From assembly GCA_964019425.1 (NCBI GenBank), contig OZ025865.1, positions 1-64,000 of the forward strand: a DNA stretch of 64,000 nt, given 5' to 3'. Within the stretch, counting starts at the first letter, position 1. Each line of letters begins with the position of its first letter. Positions 46,721 to 56,796 of the stretch are shown one piece after another. The notes below the pieces were generated by a model, which saw only the letters and a program-made list of their open reading frames with translations, was not told the DNA's origin and ran no database searches. Source of the DNA: Flectonema sp. DT1601 (taxonomy: Eukaryota; Euglenozoa; Diplonemea; Diplonemida; Diplonemidae). The position numbers were made by a program, and so were the translations under genes.

Positions 46721-47297
46721 TTACTTTGCTTCTTCACGCTCACCAGCTCTTGATTCACGTTCCTTCTTCTGAGCCTCGTATAAGTCAGCGAAGTTGTCAG
46801 CTCTCTTGACGGTAATAATGATTTGAGAAGTGTTTTCAGTTTTTCCACCCTTGTCAGTCTTTATCTTTGTAATTGTGGCTAATTTATTTCTAGACAATCT
46901 GTCTGCCACACCAACTGCTGCTTCAATGCAACTTCCCAAGGCGTGGACGTGGAGGTTTTCCTGATCAGTCAGCATCTTTTCAGCTAAGGCGACGTAGAAC
47001 ATCGGAGGCTTTGAGCCCTATTATAGTGTTGTTGTTGTTTGATTTATTATTATAATTTGAAAGAAGGGGAACAATACCTGAATGTTCAATCTGTCTGCTG
47101 CACGCTCAACTCCTGCTGCTGGTTTGTCAGATCCCATCTTGTTTAATGTGTCGGAGATGTGCGTCTGTTAGAAAGGAATTAATTTATTAAATCTCTCAAC
47201 AAATATAACTACTCTGAATAGAATATTATGAGGAGGGGGGGGTTTCTTTTAAAAACAGTACTTCCACACTAAACAGAGTCGATTGATCAGAGATCAT
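46721..47297 (-). CDS. Alba-domain nucleic-acid-binding protein (two or three exons)
   Basis: The clear exons are 47164-47078 and 47017-46721 (60-nt intron, GTATTG...AATAG). They contain a complete Alba fold: VALAEKMLTDQENLHVHALG, then SCIEAAVGVADRLSRNKLAT with ITKIKTD, a loop and IIITVKRADNFADLY. A charged tail ends the protein. Starting at the ATG at 47137 gives 118 residues. An upstream exon (47297-47262, GAA|GTACTG) fits in phase and would start MISDQSTLFSVE, giving 139 residues. Alba proteins bind RNA or DNA; in eukaryotes they act in RNase P/MRP (Pop6/Rpp20/25 types), translation control and chromatin. Single-domain size fits the short Alba class. Confidence 0.85.
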
Positions 47298-47504
47298 GAA
47301 CGACCTCTCATCACCATCTGCTGTAAAGCTGTGAAAACATAATAAATATAAAGAAATCAATCACAACATTCACAATAACAATCTTCTAATAATCTAACGT
47401 ACTCTGAAAAGAGTATCACGAGGAGGAGTTTTAATTATATTTATCCGGAGTGTGGAGTGGTTGTTTTTGGTCAACAACAAAAAAAAAAAAAAAAAAAAAA
47501 AAAA

Positions 47505-49286
47505 TTATATTTTTATTATTTCACAACTGATGTATTTTGGTTGCCGATGGTTTACTTCTCTTCTGGGATTCGGTTCAAACACCAGACGAACATCACCATC
47601 AGGATCAATAAAAGGCTCTTCAATAGAAGAGAGAGTCAACTCATCTACCAATTGATGATTCGAAGGGTTCCAATCTTTCAAAACAGTACTTCCACTAAAC
47701 AGAGTTACGGAAGTTATAACAGAGTCGATCGACTTGATGAGAAGTCCTTTTGAATAGTAAGCAGCAGATACTATCTGGGGATCATTTTTTTGAATAACTG
47801 AACGATCTTCTATTCGACCGAGTTTACTGATAACTGACCAGGCTGGTGTTCCAATGAGTTGTTTTAACTCGGTGAATGATAATGTTGATTGGTCTTGAGT
47901 TCCAAAGACACCTCTTTCTGGTTGCTTTAGAGGAGGTCTCATTGGAATTAAAAGTCTGAATGAACAGTTTCGTAGCATTCGATACGGAGATCCAAACTGA
48001 AATAACATCGGAGATGATTTATTAAAAAGTCGATTCGCATCTCCCGGAGGAAGTATTTCCGACATCTGAAGCGACGACAATGTTCTGATGAGATGGGTTC
48101 CAGATGGGTCACCTGCTTCTAAATCAGAGAAAACTTTTCTAAGAGTCCCTTCTGTTTCCGATCCCTGAACAGAATTCCACTCTCCTCCACATCGATATAG
48201 ATTCTTTAACCCAAATGGTGAAACTACTTTTGAATATTTCCCATAAGATTGAATCACCGTTTCATTATTTATTTCTTCCAGGAAGAGTTCCTTGACATTT
48301 AACTCAGAGGAGGGGTATTTAAACCTTTCAATGCCGGAGGTTGCGATTTCCCAATGTTTCCAATCTGGTATTTCACAACCGAGTTTGCTTGCGATTCTTT
48401 TAGAAAGGAAATAAGGAACTTCGCAGAATTGTTTTTCAGGAGCTGTTACTCCACTTCCATCGTCTTTGTTGCGATGGTGATATTCGTATCTTTCAATTCG
48501 AATGTTTCCATCTTCGGTTTGAACTGTTTTGGGAATCCAATTCGAGGGTTTTGATTTGATCAAGTCGGACTCTTCATCGTAGAACTCAGCGTATTCCGGA
48601 AAGTAGAGTCCTGCTAATGACAGTCTGTGTAGGTCTTCTGAGGTAGCCGGAGATTCAGAAATAAAGTATCCATCAGTAAAAGTTTCCTTAGAAGGCGTGT
48701 TAAATAAATTATCACCACTTCCATCAGTTTGTTGATCATCATCTTTCGGTCCAACGTTATACCAACCTGACGGTATGAATACAAAACGGAGACCTGATAC
48801 TGAACTCATTTGTTTTGTCTTTTTTAAAGCAGTCAGATAATCAGCTTCCTCATCTTCTGTAAGAGAATTAATTGCAAGTTGTTGTTTCTGTCGTGACTCT
48901 GACGAGTCTTGTCGAAGGCTGTCTGAAGCGTTTTCGATATCAGCTATCTGTCGACTTCGTATTATTGCTGTGATTTCAGAACGGAACTCGTCAACATATT
49001 CGTAGATACCTTTTGGGTCGAAGTTGGTGAGTTCATCAAACAAGTACCCAATCTCAGTATTTAGTTCTTTAATAGGAATCGTTAAATGCGTATCATTTTG
49101 AAGTAACTTTCGTAGTCTAGGTTTCAATGAATTCACTTGAGTATGAACTAAATCTACTTTTGTTAGTTCCGCATCGAGACGGAGTTCCTCCCTTCTGAGA
49201 ATTGTTAGCTCTTCGTGGATTTCTTTTAAATTATTTTGAACTACCTCACTTTCGGTTATTTGATAGCCGTCTTCTATTTGGATCAT
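47505..49286 (-). CDS. FGE-sulfatase (SUMF1-like) fold protein with N-terminal coiled coil
   Basis: 593 residues, single exon, starting MIQIEDGYQITESEVV. Residues 10-165 are charged and heptad-like (NNLKEIHEELTILRREELRL), predicting a coiled coil. From about residue 165 the formylglycine-generating-enzyme fold appears: GLRFVFIPSGWYNVGP, DGYFISESPATSEDL, PDWKHWEIATSGIERFKYPS, SPFGLKNLYRCGGEWNSV and a terminal NCSFRLLIPM. This matches the 'F.IPGG.F.MG ... W.EAA.R ... N.FGL.DM.GNVWEW ... GFR' order. I do not see the catalytic cysteine pair, so it may be a binding rather than an enzymatic version of the fold. About 150 residues follow the fold with no likeness. Fragments of its 5' coding region are duplicated upstream. 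Confidence 0.72.
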   Translation of the reverse strand: MIQIEDGYQITESEVVQNNLKEIHEELTILRREELRLDAELTKVDLVHTQVNSLKPRLRKLLQNDTHLTIPIKELNTEIGYLFDELTNFDPKGIYEYVDEFRSEITAIIRSRQIADIENASDSLRQDSSESRQKQQLAINSLTEDEEADYLTALKKTKQMSSVSGLRFVFIPSGWYNVGPKDDDQQTDGSGDNLFNTPSKETFTDGYFISESPATSEDLHRLSLAGLYFPEYAEFYDEESDLIKSKPSNWIPKTVQTEDGNIRIERYEYHHRNKDDGSGVTAPEKQFCEVPYFLSKRIASKLGCEIPDWKHWEIATSGIERFKYPSSELNVKELFLEEINNETVIQSYGKYSKVVSPFGLKNLYRCGGEWNSVQGSETEGTLRKVFSDLEAGDPSGTHLIRTLSSLQMSEILPPGDANRLFNKSSPMLFQFGSPYRMLRNCSFRLLIPMRPPLKQPERGVFGTQDQSTLSFTELKQLIGTPAWSVISKLGRIEDRSVIQKNDPQIVSAAYYSKGLLIKSIDSVITSVTLFSGSTVLKDWNPSNHQLVDELTLSSIEEPFIDPDGDVRLVFEPNPRREVNHRQPKYISCEIIKI

Positions 49287-49287
49287 T

Positions 49288-49678
49288 TCTATAATCCAAT
49301 TAGTTGTTTTTAAAAGTATCGAAGTGTTAATCTACTACTCCCTCTTATGTACGTCTCGTTATCAATTCCTGTGATGAAAGTAAAGTTTATCACCAACTGA
49401 TGATCAAATTAAAAGAAACTAATTATTTTGCTAAACAGATGAACCGCTTTTTTTGGTTTGGTAATTCGCCTGAACAAAAAAAAATTGGGGAAGAGGAGTT
49501 TCCTGTGCTTCTTTTTTTTTCTCGTTTCCGTTTAATTTGTATCATTTTGAAGTAACTTTCGTAGTCTAGGTTTCAATGAATTCACTTGAGTATGAACTAA
49601 ATCTACTTTTGTTAGTTCCGCATCGAGACGGAGTTCCTCCCTTCTGAGAATTGTTAGCTCTTCGTGGATTTCTTTTAA
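49288..49678. repeat. Segmental duplication, copy 1 left part (FGE 5' region)
   Basis: The FGE gene's upstream sequence, followed by a second copy of part of its 5' coding region (49540-49678 repeats 49092-49230). The same block recurs at 54817-55202 with few differences. It continues after the piggyBac insertion at 52795. The unit therefore joined an FGE 5' fragment to the end of a UBL-LRR gene before the two copies separated. Confidence 0.85.
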
Positions 49679-49888
49679 CCCTTTAAGCCCTGAAGGCCAC
49701 TATAGTGGCCTTTCGCGTTTTTTTTTTTTTTTGACAAAGGGGAAAAATGTAACTTGTGAGTACAAGGGTGGAGCCAGAGCTGCCAAAAAACGACAAATTT
49801 TATGTGGGATCGTGCTGCAAAAATCACCAGCTTTTTCTGAGAAAAAGTTCTTTTTTTTTTTTCTGCACTGGGAAAAGTCTTAGCCAGG

Positions 49889-52667
49889 TTGCCCATGACT
49901 ATCCTATCTTTTCAGCCAAAAATTAATATCCCTAAAACCATGTCTAGCGAAAATGATTCAGTAGGGTCATCTATCCCAGATTTGGTCCCCGAGCCTCGCT
50001 CGAGCGATGACGAGAGTACAATAGAGCAAAGTATTTCCACTCCGAAATGGAGCAAGAAAATCACTAAGATAAATCGACACACGTTTCGGAGGTCCCTGCG
50101 GAACATGTCAGACCTGAAGAAGATGAAGGAACTGCAGGTATTTGAACTTGTGTTCACCCCAACGGTGATGAAGATGATTGTGCACTACAGCAACAACTAC
50201 AATCAGGCACTCAATCTTAACGTAGCTGAACTCAAACTCTTTTTAGGACTCCATCTCATGAGTCTTTGTGATAAACCAAATATCTCAGATTACTGGCACG
50301 GTCCATCAGACCCAGCGTACACACCCCACTTTGCTTCCTGCATGAGTCGAGATCGGTTCCACCAAATTCGAGCCAATTTAAATTTTTACACTGCTACCAA
50401 TCCTGAACCAACTGACAAGCTCTACAAAATCCGCAGCTTATTGGACACAATAGTTCCCAAATGGTCCGAGATTAATAACCTAGACAAAGAGTTATCTCTT
50501 GACGAGAGTATGATTCCCACCAAAGGTAAGCTCCCAGCAGGGATGAAAGTCTTTGAACCCAGAAAGAGAGTTAGGTTTGGTATTAAGGTTTACGTCTTGG
50601 CGGAGTCGAAATCTGGCTACGTGCAGGAAATACTGCTGCATCAGGGGAATAAGAACACAGCATCAGACTATGTTACAAAGTTGACCAAGCCGTATGAGAA
50701 CCAAGGCAGATGGATAGCCTTTGATAATTTCTATTCGAGTTATCAACTCTTCGTGGACATGTACGATCGTGGTTTCCACTGTGTCGGCACAGTAAGGAGA
50801 AACAGGAGAGGTGTACCTGAAGTCACGAAGCGAAAGTCAACCCCCGGGCCTGGTAGACAAAAAAGGGAGGAGGTGCAGGGACGGATGGAGAAGTTCTCTG
50901 CCTCGTACCTGGTTTCATTTGTTTGGTGAAACTTAATTTTAGAAGCGATGTGCTGGTTTGCATATCATGCTTCGTCGGCTGCTTCGCCCTCCTCGTCAAC
51001 GTCCTTATAATTGGCCCGTGATGCTTTTTGTTGCAGCATTTCGTGGCAGTCCGTTGTTCCGGATCCGGATTCCGCTTGCAGTCGTTGCAGGGAGCCATCT
51101 CGTGGTGACGGCATCGGTGGTGGCTGTTTCTGCAACATTGCTCAGATCCTCTGCCAATCACTATGCAGACTGCACATGGAGTAAGCTTGTGCTTGCTGCA
51201 AAAGTCCCATATCGGTATTTGTCCATCTTCATCCCCCAGAGTGTGATGGTTGTGGCAGTGGAAGGATTCCTTTTCCTTCTGTAGTTGTGACCGAGTCAGA
51301 TGCGTTTGCTGTTCAGACTCGGCGTCCTTCTTCTGCTGCTGGCTTTCCAGTTGCTGTCGTCGTTGGCGGTATTGCTTCTCCAATTCCTTCTGTTGGTGCT
51401 GATGTTGCTCTTTGAGTTGAGCCTGTAGGTTTTGCTCCTTCTGGAGACTTTCCGTTTCCTTCAGCTGATGGTGGCTTTGCAGTTGCTGCTGTTGTTGGTG
51501 GTACTGACTTTGCAGTTCCTGTTGTTGGTGTTGGCGTTGCTGTTCCAACTGTTTTTCTTGTCCTTGAAGGTTGGTTTCCTTCTGGTGGTGGTGCTGTTCC
51601 ATGGCCATTCTCTGTTGCCCCAGCCGCTGCTTCTCTTCCTCGATTTCGTCTAGCGACTCGAGTTTTTCCTTCTCGAGTTTCGCCAGCCGGCGTTCTTCCT
51701 TGTCCGTGCGGTCCTCGTCCCTGTCGCGAGTGTCGTCCCGCGGGCGTCGGTCTCTGCTGTCCTTCCTTGTTCCACCATTGCCATTCAAGGCATGGGCCAG
51801 CCTGTTTCTTTCTTTGTTGGATAAGAAACATCCAGTGTTCGGATGCTCTTGATGTGGTGGTTGGTGTTGATGTTGTTCGCATCCCTTGCGTTTGACACCG
51901 TCTTGTCGACCCCTATCGAAGTCGTCCGGGACCGCCGCGAGGAGGCAGGTGTCGTGATCCCCTTCAGCACATTGCCTCTCAAGAAAGGTTATGTGACAGC
52001 CACACGTTGGACAAAAGTAAAGAATATCCAGCAAAAGGTCAAAATTGACTTACCGGTACAGATCCATCAGTACAACAAACTAATGGGTGGTGTTGACCTC
52101 GTAGACGGTATCAGGGGGAAGGCAAAAAGAACTCTGATGACAAAACGCTGGACCCTGAAAGTCTTTCACTACTTGTTAGAGATTTCTATTTTCAACGTTT
52201 TCACCCTCCAAAAGAAGTCTGGAAAAGACGTCGGGACATATACTCAGTTCAAGAGTAGGCTGTGTTCTCAACTTATTGATAGCAGAACACCCCAAACTCG
52301 CACAGAAGGTCACTACCCACGCAGGTCCGATACTTCTAGGGACTGTGCCTACTGCAGTTCACGAATTTGTTCTTCAAAAAGAGTGAGGTCATCGATTTAC
52401 TGTTCAAAATGTGGGGTTTTCTTATGCATTGATCCCTGCTTCGAACAATATCACGAGAATATTGACAAGTTTTCAGCACCTGTTTGCAACAACCATACCT
52501 TTGCTACAGACAGTCATACCCCACCAAAAAAAAAACGTGAAACGGAAGCACTCTACTCCTACAAAATCGCCAAAATCAAAGCGAACCCAGGGGTCTTAAG
52601 CAACAGTGTATTTTTAGGTTGTTGTTGTTGCATTTTCCCAATTTCTTTTCGCCCCCTTGCGGGCTGA
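49889..52667 (+). pseudogene. piggyBac transposase, split by LINE-B insertion
   Basis: DDD-type cut-and-paste transposase specific for TTAA. The first part (49889-50910) runs MPMTILSFQPKINIPKTMSS through LSLDESMIPTKGKLPAGMKV (first catalytic Asp) and GRWIAFDNFYSSYQLF (second). The LINE-B insertion follows, with loss of about 63 bp of transposase sequence at the site, judged against copy 1. The second part (51961-52667) has VQIHQYNKLMGGVDLVDGIR (third Asp) and a C-terminal Cys-rich zinc module (DCAYCSSRIC, YCSKCGVFLCIDPC). Outside the interruption both parts are open, so the copy was probably functional until the LINE landed. Confidence 0.9.
50911..51960 (-). mobile_element. LINE-B short derivative (internal deletion, about 1.05 kb)
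   Basis: Starts at 51960 with GGATCACGACACCTGCCTCC, exactly the 5' end of the full LINE-B at 63622. It carries the first 0.7 kb of ORF1 (Q-rich coiled coil) and then jumps near 51270 to 3'-terminal LINE-B sequence, via about 60 bp not present in the full copy. One frame stays open across the whole element (roughly 340 codons), fusing the ORF1 coiled coil to a Cys/His-rich module: CHNHHTLGDEDGQIPIWDFC, then KHKLTPCAVC and RCRHHEMAPCNDC. The last 125 bp of the full copy's 3' end are missing. No target duplication; instead target sequence is lost. Confidence 0.82.
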
Positions 52668-53132
52668 CCTCGGTGTTTTTTCAATGCGCGGGGGGTGTCT
52701 TTCACCCCGTAATTTTTTTGTATTTTCCCCCACACCCCTTTTCTCCCTTGTCAATTTTTCTCAAAAACAGGGTTTTTGGCCTCTTATTAGAGGGTTAAAT
52801 TATTTTGAACTACAGAAAAGGAAAAAAAGAATTGGCTTTAACTTCAACTATACAGAAAATAGTGATATAACACTGTGATTTTTTGTTTGTGCACGAAACC
52901 GTGAGCCGACTTAAACTGATAAAGCTAAAGGAGGTTTACGTGTGCTGCCAACATTCTTTTTCGTTCTTACAATACTTGTTAAATGCAAAAAAAAAAAAAA
53001 AAAAAAAAAAAAGGAAAATGGCTTTAACTTAAACTAACACGGAAATTGGGAAACATAAAAAGTATTTTATTGTTTTCCCATCCGAACAATATTTCAAACT
53101 AAAATACAAAAAAAATAAATGACAATCAAGAA

Positions 53133-54287
53133 TCAATTCAACACTTTACATTTAACAGACCGTTCAAAGAGAGCTCTATTATTTTGAGGCAGCTGAACAG
53201 TTTTCAGGGCGCCGCAATTATCGAGGAAGCACCAACCAATTTCCATCACATCACTAAGACAGGAAAGGTCAAGAGAAGTGATTTTTAAACAATAAAATAA
53301 AAAATAATTTCCAATACTGGTGACACTACTAAGACCGGAAAGGTCAAGAGAAGTGATTTTTAAACACTCAGACAAGAAATTATTTCCAATACTGGTGACA
53401 CTACTAAGACTGGAAAGGTCAAGAGAAGTGATTTCTATACAATTACACAAGAAATTATTTCCAATACTGGTGACACTACTAAGACCTGAAAGGTCAAGAG
53501 AAGTGATTTTTGAACAATAAAACAAGAAATAATTTCCAATACTGGTGACACTACTAAGACCTGAAAGGTCAAGAGAAGTGATTTTTAAACACTCATGCAA
53601 GAAACAATATCCAATACTGGTGACACTACTAAGACCGGAAAGGTCAAGAGAAGTGATTTCTAAACACTTATACAAGAAGAAATTTCCAATACTGGTGACA
53701 CTACTAAGACCTGAAAGGTCAAGAGAAGCAATTTCTAAACACTCGGACAAGAAATCATTTCCAATACTGGTGACACTACCAAGACTGGAAAGGTCAAGAG
53801 AAGAGATTTCCTTACAATTACACAAGAATTCATCTCCAATAGCAGTAACCTGTGAGATGACTGTGCTATTGCAATTTGAGTGGCGGAATGAAATCCGTTT
53901 GGCATCTGAAGGAAGCAACCCCTCGTCAATAGTGAGGCAACCATCCACCGAGAATGTGGGAGTGTCCAGACATAAATCATCCGTAACGTGGTCTATGATC
54001 CAAAGAAGCAGCTTCTCCCTTTTTCTATCATCAACAAACCAACATTTACCGAAGATCCGAACCAGCTTCTCCCACATTTCCAACTCGCTGTTTGCACCCA
54101 CTCCATGATCTGCTAGCCGATCACTGTCGCAAAGGGCATCACCAGCGAACGACAGTTCAACTTCTTCCAGATCCACATCCCACTCACCGGCCGCTGCCGT
54201 CAACACGTCGCTCACAACAGAATCAGCACCAACTGTGACTGACACCGCAGGGAATCCTAAATCCGGACACGTCACGAAAACTTGCAT
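53133..54287 (-). CDS. UBL-LRR protein (BspA-like leucine-rich repeats), intact
   Basis: 384 residues, single exon. Residues 1-72 look like a ubiquitin-like domain (MQVFVTCPDLGFPAVSVTVG, then LEEVELSFAGDALCDSDRLA). A 60-residue linker follows (FVDDRKREKLLLWIIDHVTD). From about 140 there are nine 23-residue repeats of the pattern ITSLDLSGLSSVTSIGNNFL with C-x-x-I, the TpLRR/BspA type, ending in a cap (LKTVQLPQNNRALFERSVKC). There is no signal peptide or TM helix, so it is probably intracellular. Fusion of a UBL to BspA-type LRRs suggests a substrate-recognition or ubiquitin-pathway role, but that is inference. Repeats are nearly identical at DNA level, implying recent unequal exchange. Confidence 0.85.
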   Translation of the reverse strand: MQVFVTCPDLGFPAVSVTVGADSVVSDVLTAAAGEWDVDLEEVELSFAGDALCDSDRLADHGVGANSELEMWEKLVRIFGKCWFVDDRKREKLLLWIIDHVTDDLCLDTPTFSVDGCLTIDEGLLPSDAKRISFRHSNCNSTVISQVTAIGDEFLCNCKEISSLDLSSLGSVTSIGNDFLSECLEIASLDLSGLSSVTSIGNFFLYKCLEITSLDLSGLSSVTSIGYCFLHECLKITSLDLSGLSSVTSIGNYFLFYCSKITSLDLSGLSSVTSIGNNFLCNCIEITSLDLSSLSSVTSIGNNFLSECLKITSLDLSGLSSVTSIGNYFLFYCLKITSLDLSCLSDVMEIGWCFLDNCGALKTVQLPQNNRALFERSVKCKVLN

Positions 54288-54816
54288 TGTTGTTATTTTT
54301 GCTTCTTATTATTTTAGTAATCTACTGAAAGAAAAAAAGATTTATCAATCTTGCTGAAGTGTTCCAAACCGCGGCAACAATCGTAAAGTAATAATAAGGA
54401 AAAACTGAAAAGCAGCTTCCATTCCTGAACAGTGCAACATATTCTGTGGTTGTAATTTCCTATAAAATACTATTACGGCTCTGCTCTGTTTGTCAACACT
54501 TCCTTTGAACAGCTACGGATATTAACTTCCCAAGGATAAGAACTAACAAAAGCAACAATAACAACCAAAGCCTTGTTATGAGGAACTGTTACGGAAACAT
54601 ATTGCACGTGGCCACCAATTATGGTTTTTGTGACTCCCCCCCTTTTAACTTAAAACAATAAAAAGAACATCAATCAATCCCCAAAATAATAATAGTATAT
54701 TGATCCAAATGAAAAAGTATTAAAAATTAGTAGGACACTACATAGCGGAGTACTCACCTTAAATAAATTAAGGTCGTTATCCAGAATTCAGTTAGAAAAC
54801 ATGAGGATGAAAGAAA
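54288..54816. other. Intergenic between UBL-LRR copies
   Basis: No gene. Positions 54768-54806 repeat 18665-18703 (39 bp, beginning TTAAGGTCG), resembling an unoccupied piggyBac-B target. Confidence 0.5.
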
Positions 54817-55545
54817 AGTTTATCACCAATCCAATTAGTTGTTTTTAAAAGTATCGAAGTGTTAATCTACTACTCCCTCTTATGTACGTCTCGTTATCAA
54901 TTCCTGTGATGAAAGAAAAGTTTATCACCAACTGATGATCAAATTAAAAGAAACTAATTATTTTGCTAAACAGATGAACCGCTTTTTTTGGTTTGGTAAT
55001 TTGCCTGAACAAAAAAAAATTGGGGAAGAGGAGTTTCCTGTGTTTCTTTTTTTCTCGTTTCCGTTTAATTTGTAATCGTATCATTTTGAAGTAACTTTCG
55101 TAGTCTAGGTTTCAAATGAACTAAATCTACTTTTGTTAGTTCCGCATCGAGACGGAGTTCCTCCCTTCTGAGAATTGTTAGCTCTTCGTGGATTTCTTTT
55201 AAATTATTTTGAACTACAGAAAAGGAAAAAAAGAATTGGCTTTAACTTCAACTATACAGAAAATAATGATATAACACTGTGATTTTTTATTTGTGCACGA
55301 AACCGTGAGCCGACTTAAACTGATAAAGCTAAAGGAGGTTTACGTGTGCTGCCAACATTCTTTTTCGTTCTTACAATACTTGTTAAATGCAAAAAAAAAA
55401 AAAAGAAAAAAAAAAAAAAAAAAAAGGAAAATGGCTTTAACTTAAACTAACACGGAAATTGGGAAACATAAAAACTATTTTATTGTTTTCCCATCCGAAC
55501 AATATTTCAAACTAAAATACAAAAAAAATAAATGACAATCAAGAA
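54817..55545. repeat. Segmental duplication, copy 2, with intact TTAA empty site
   Basis: Matches 49288-49678 followed directly by 52795-53132. The junction TTCTTTTAAATTATTTTGAA at 55195-55214 is the uninterrupted form of the site occupied by piggyBac-A copy 2. Small differences (a deletion of about 15 bp near 55115, single substitutions) show modest divergence. Confidence 0.88.
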
Positions 55546-55940
55546 TCAATTCAACACTTTACATTTAACAGACCGTTCAAAGAGAGCTCTATTATTTTGA
55601 GGCAGCTGAACAGTTTTCAGGGCGCTGCATTTATCGAGGAAGCACTCACCAATTTCCATCACATCACTAAGACCGGAAAGGTCAAGAGAAGTGATTTCTA
55701 TACAATTACACAAGAAATTATCTCCAATACTGGTGACACTACTAAGACCGGAAAGGTCAAGAGAAGTGATTTCTATACAATTACACAAGAAATTATCTCC
55801 AATACTGGTGACACTACTAAGACCGGAAAGGTCAAGAGAAGTGATTTCTATACAATTACACAAGAAATTATCTCCAATACTGGTGACACTACTAAGACCG
55901 GAAAGGTCAAGAGAAGTGATTTGTGAACAATTAAAAAAAT

Positions 55941-56630
55941 TAACCAGTGTTTAGGGGTTTGAATCCCATGGATCCCGTCGCTCAGGCGGTCCGGTGGAGA
56001 ACCGGGTAGGGCACTGTGAACGAGTTGCGGTCCAGGTGGCGTCGGAAGGCCACCGCACCAACAGATTTGTTTCTTCGCACAACAGTAGCTTGGAGACCGT
56101 AAGAGACCCAAGGTGGTTCACAACCGCTCGAACAACCGCGTGTGAAGGAACAAGATTGAAAAGAAAAGAATATAAGAAAAAAAATGCCACACACAAAAAA
56201 CGACGTAGTAAAGCAGAGAGGTAGGGGGAGGGATGGCCTCTTTCTCCACACATTGCATGGGAGCTCCCCGAGTAACTCGCGGGGCTGATACTGTTAATAC
56301 ATTTCAGGCGACCTGAACTTATAATCCCCCCATGCGTGAAAAGACTAAACGGGGGAAGTTTGAAGGAAATGGGGGTAAAGGGAAATCATGCCACTAAGGA
56401 AAAAATAAAAACCCGGTGGCCCCTGTGAGCTCTGGGTGCCTGAGTATCCCGGGCCGGATCACCTGACCTTCTGCTATGTTGTCCTTTTTTTTTAAAGGTT
56501 AGGCTACCGGAAAATAAAACGGGGGTAAAAGAATACACAGCAACAACAATACGTCAGCACTCTAGTTACACACAAAGTGCATCCAGGTAACACCACGAGG
56601 AGGCGCGCTATCCGAGTTTCGTTACCCAAG
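55941..56630 (-). mobile_element. Unclassified about 0.7-kb retroposon in the LRR array
   Basis: Interrupts an LRR unit. Flanks are AAGTGATTTGTGAACAATT on the left and AAGTGATTTCTGAACAATT on the right, a plausible 19-bp target duplication with one mismatch, although the host repeats themselves are similar. The interior is G+C-richer than its surroundings, with no long frame. A GGTTTGAATCC near 55957 on the plus strand resembles a Pol III B box. Likely a SINE or truncated LINE; strand is a guess. Confidence 0.55.
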
Positions 56631-56796
56631 TGATTTCTGAACAATTACACAAGAAATAATTTCCAATACTGGTGACACTACTAAGACCGGAAAGGTCAAG
56701 AGAAGTGATTTTTAAACAATTATATATGTACCATTTTGAGTGCTGTCATTCAGGCTTGCTAGCACGGTGAGATGACGAGGCACTGGTTCGGCCAAC

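Larger units (their letters stand above)
49679..52794 (+). mobile_element. piggyBac-A copy 2, interrupted by a LINE-B fragment
   Basis: TTAA target duplications at 49675-49678 and 52795-52798. Ends as in copy 1 (CCCTTTAAGCCCTGAAGGCC / GGCCTCTTATTAGAGGG), including the 20-bp palindrome. The exact empty site exists at 55199-55202 in the duplicated segment, so insertion followed the duplication. A LINE-B derivative (50911-51960) lies inside the transposase gene. Confidence 0.93.

Noticed and set aside
47250-47300. Short similarity of the Alba upstream exon to FGE gene DNA at about 47680 (ACAGTACTTCCAC, AAACAGAGT)
   Set aside because: About 22 bp with gaps and different frames; may be coincidence or a tiny duplication, not enough to call a feature.
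53545-54108. 187-codon plus-strand repeat frame
   Set aside because: Antisense shadow of the nearly identical LRR units; the minus frame has the domain structure.
53133-55926. CRISPR-like or minisatellite array
   Set aside because: The regular 69-bp periodicity is explained by 23-residue leucine-rich repeats in an open frame.
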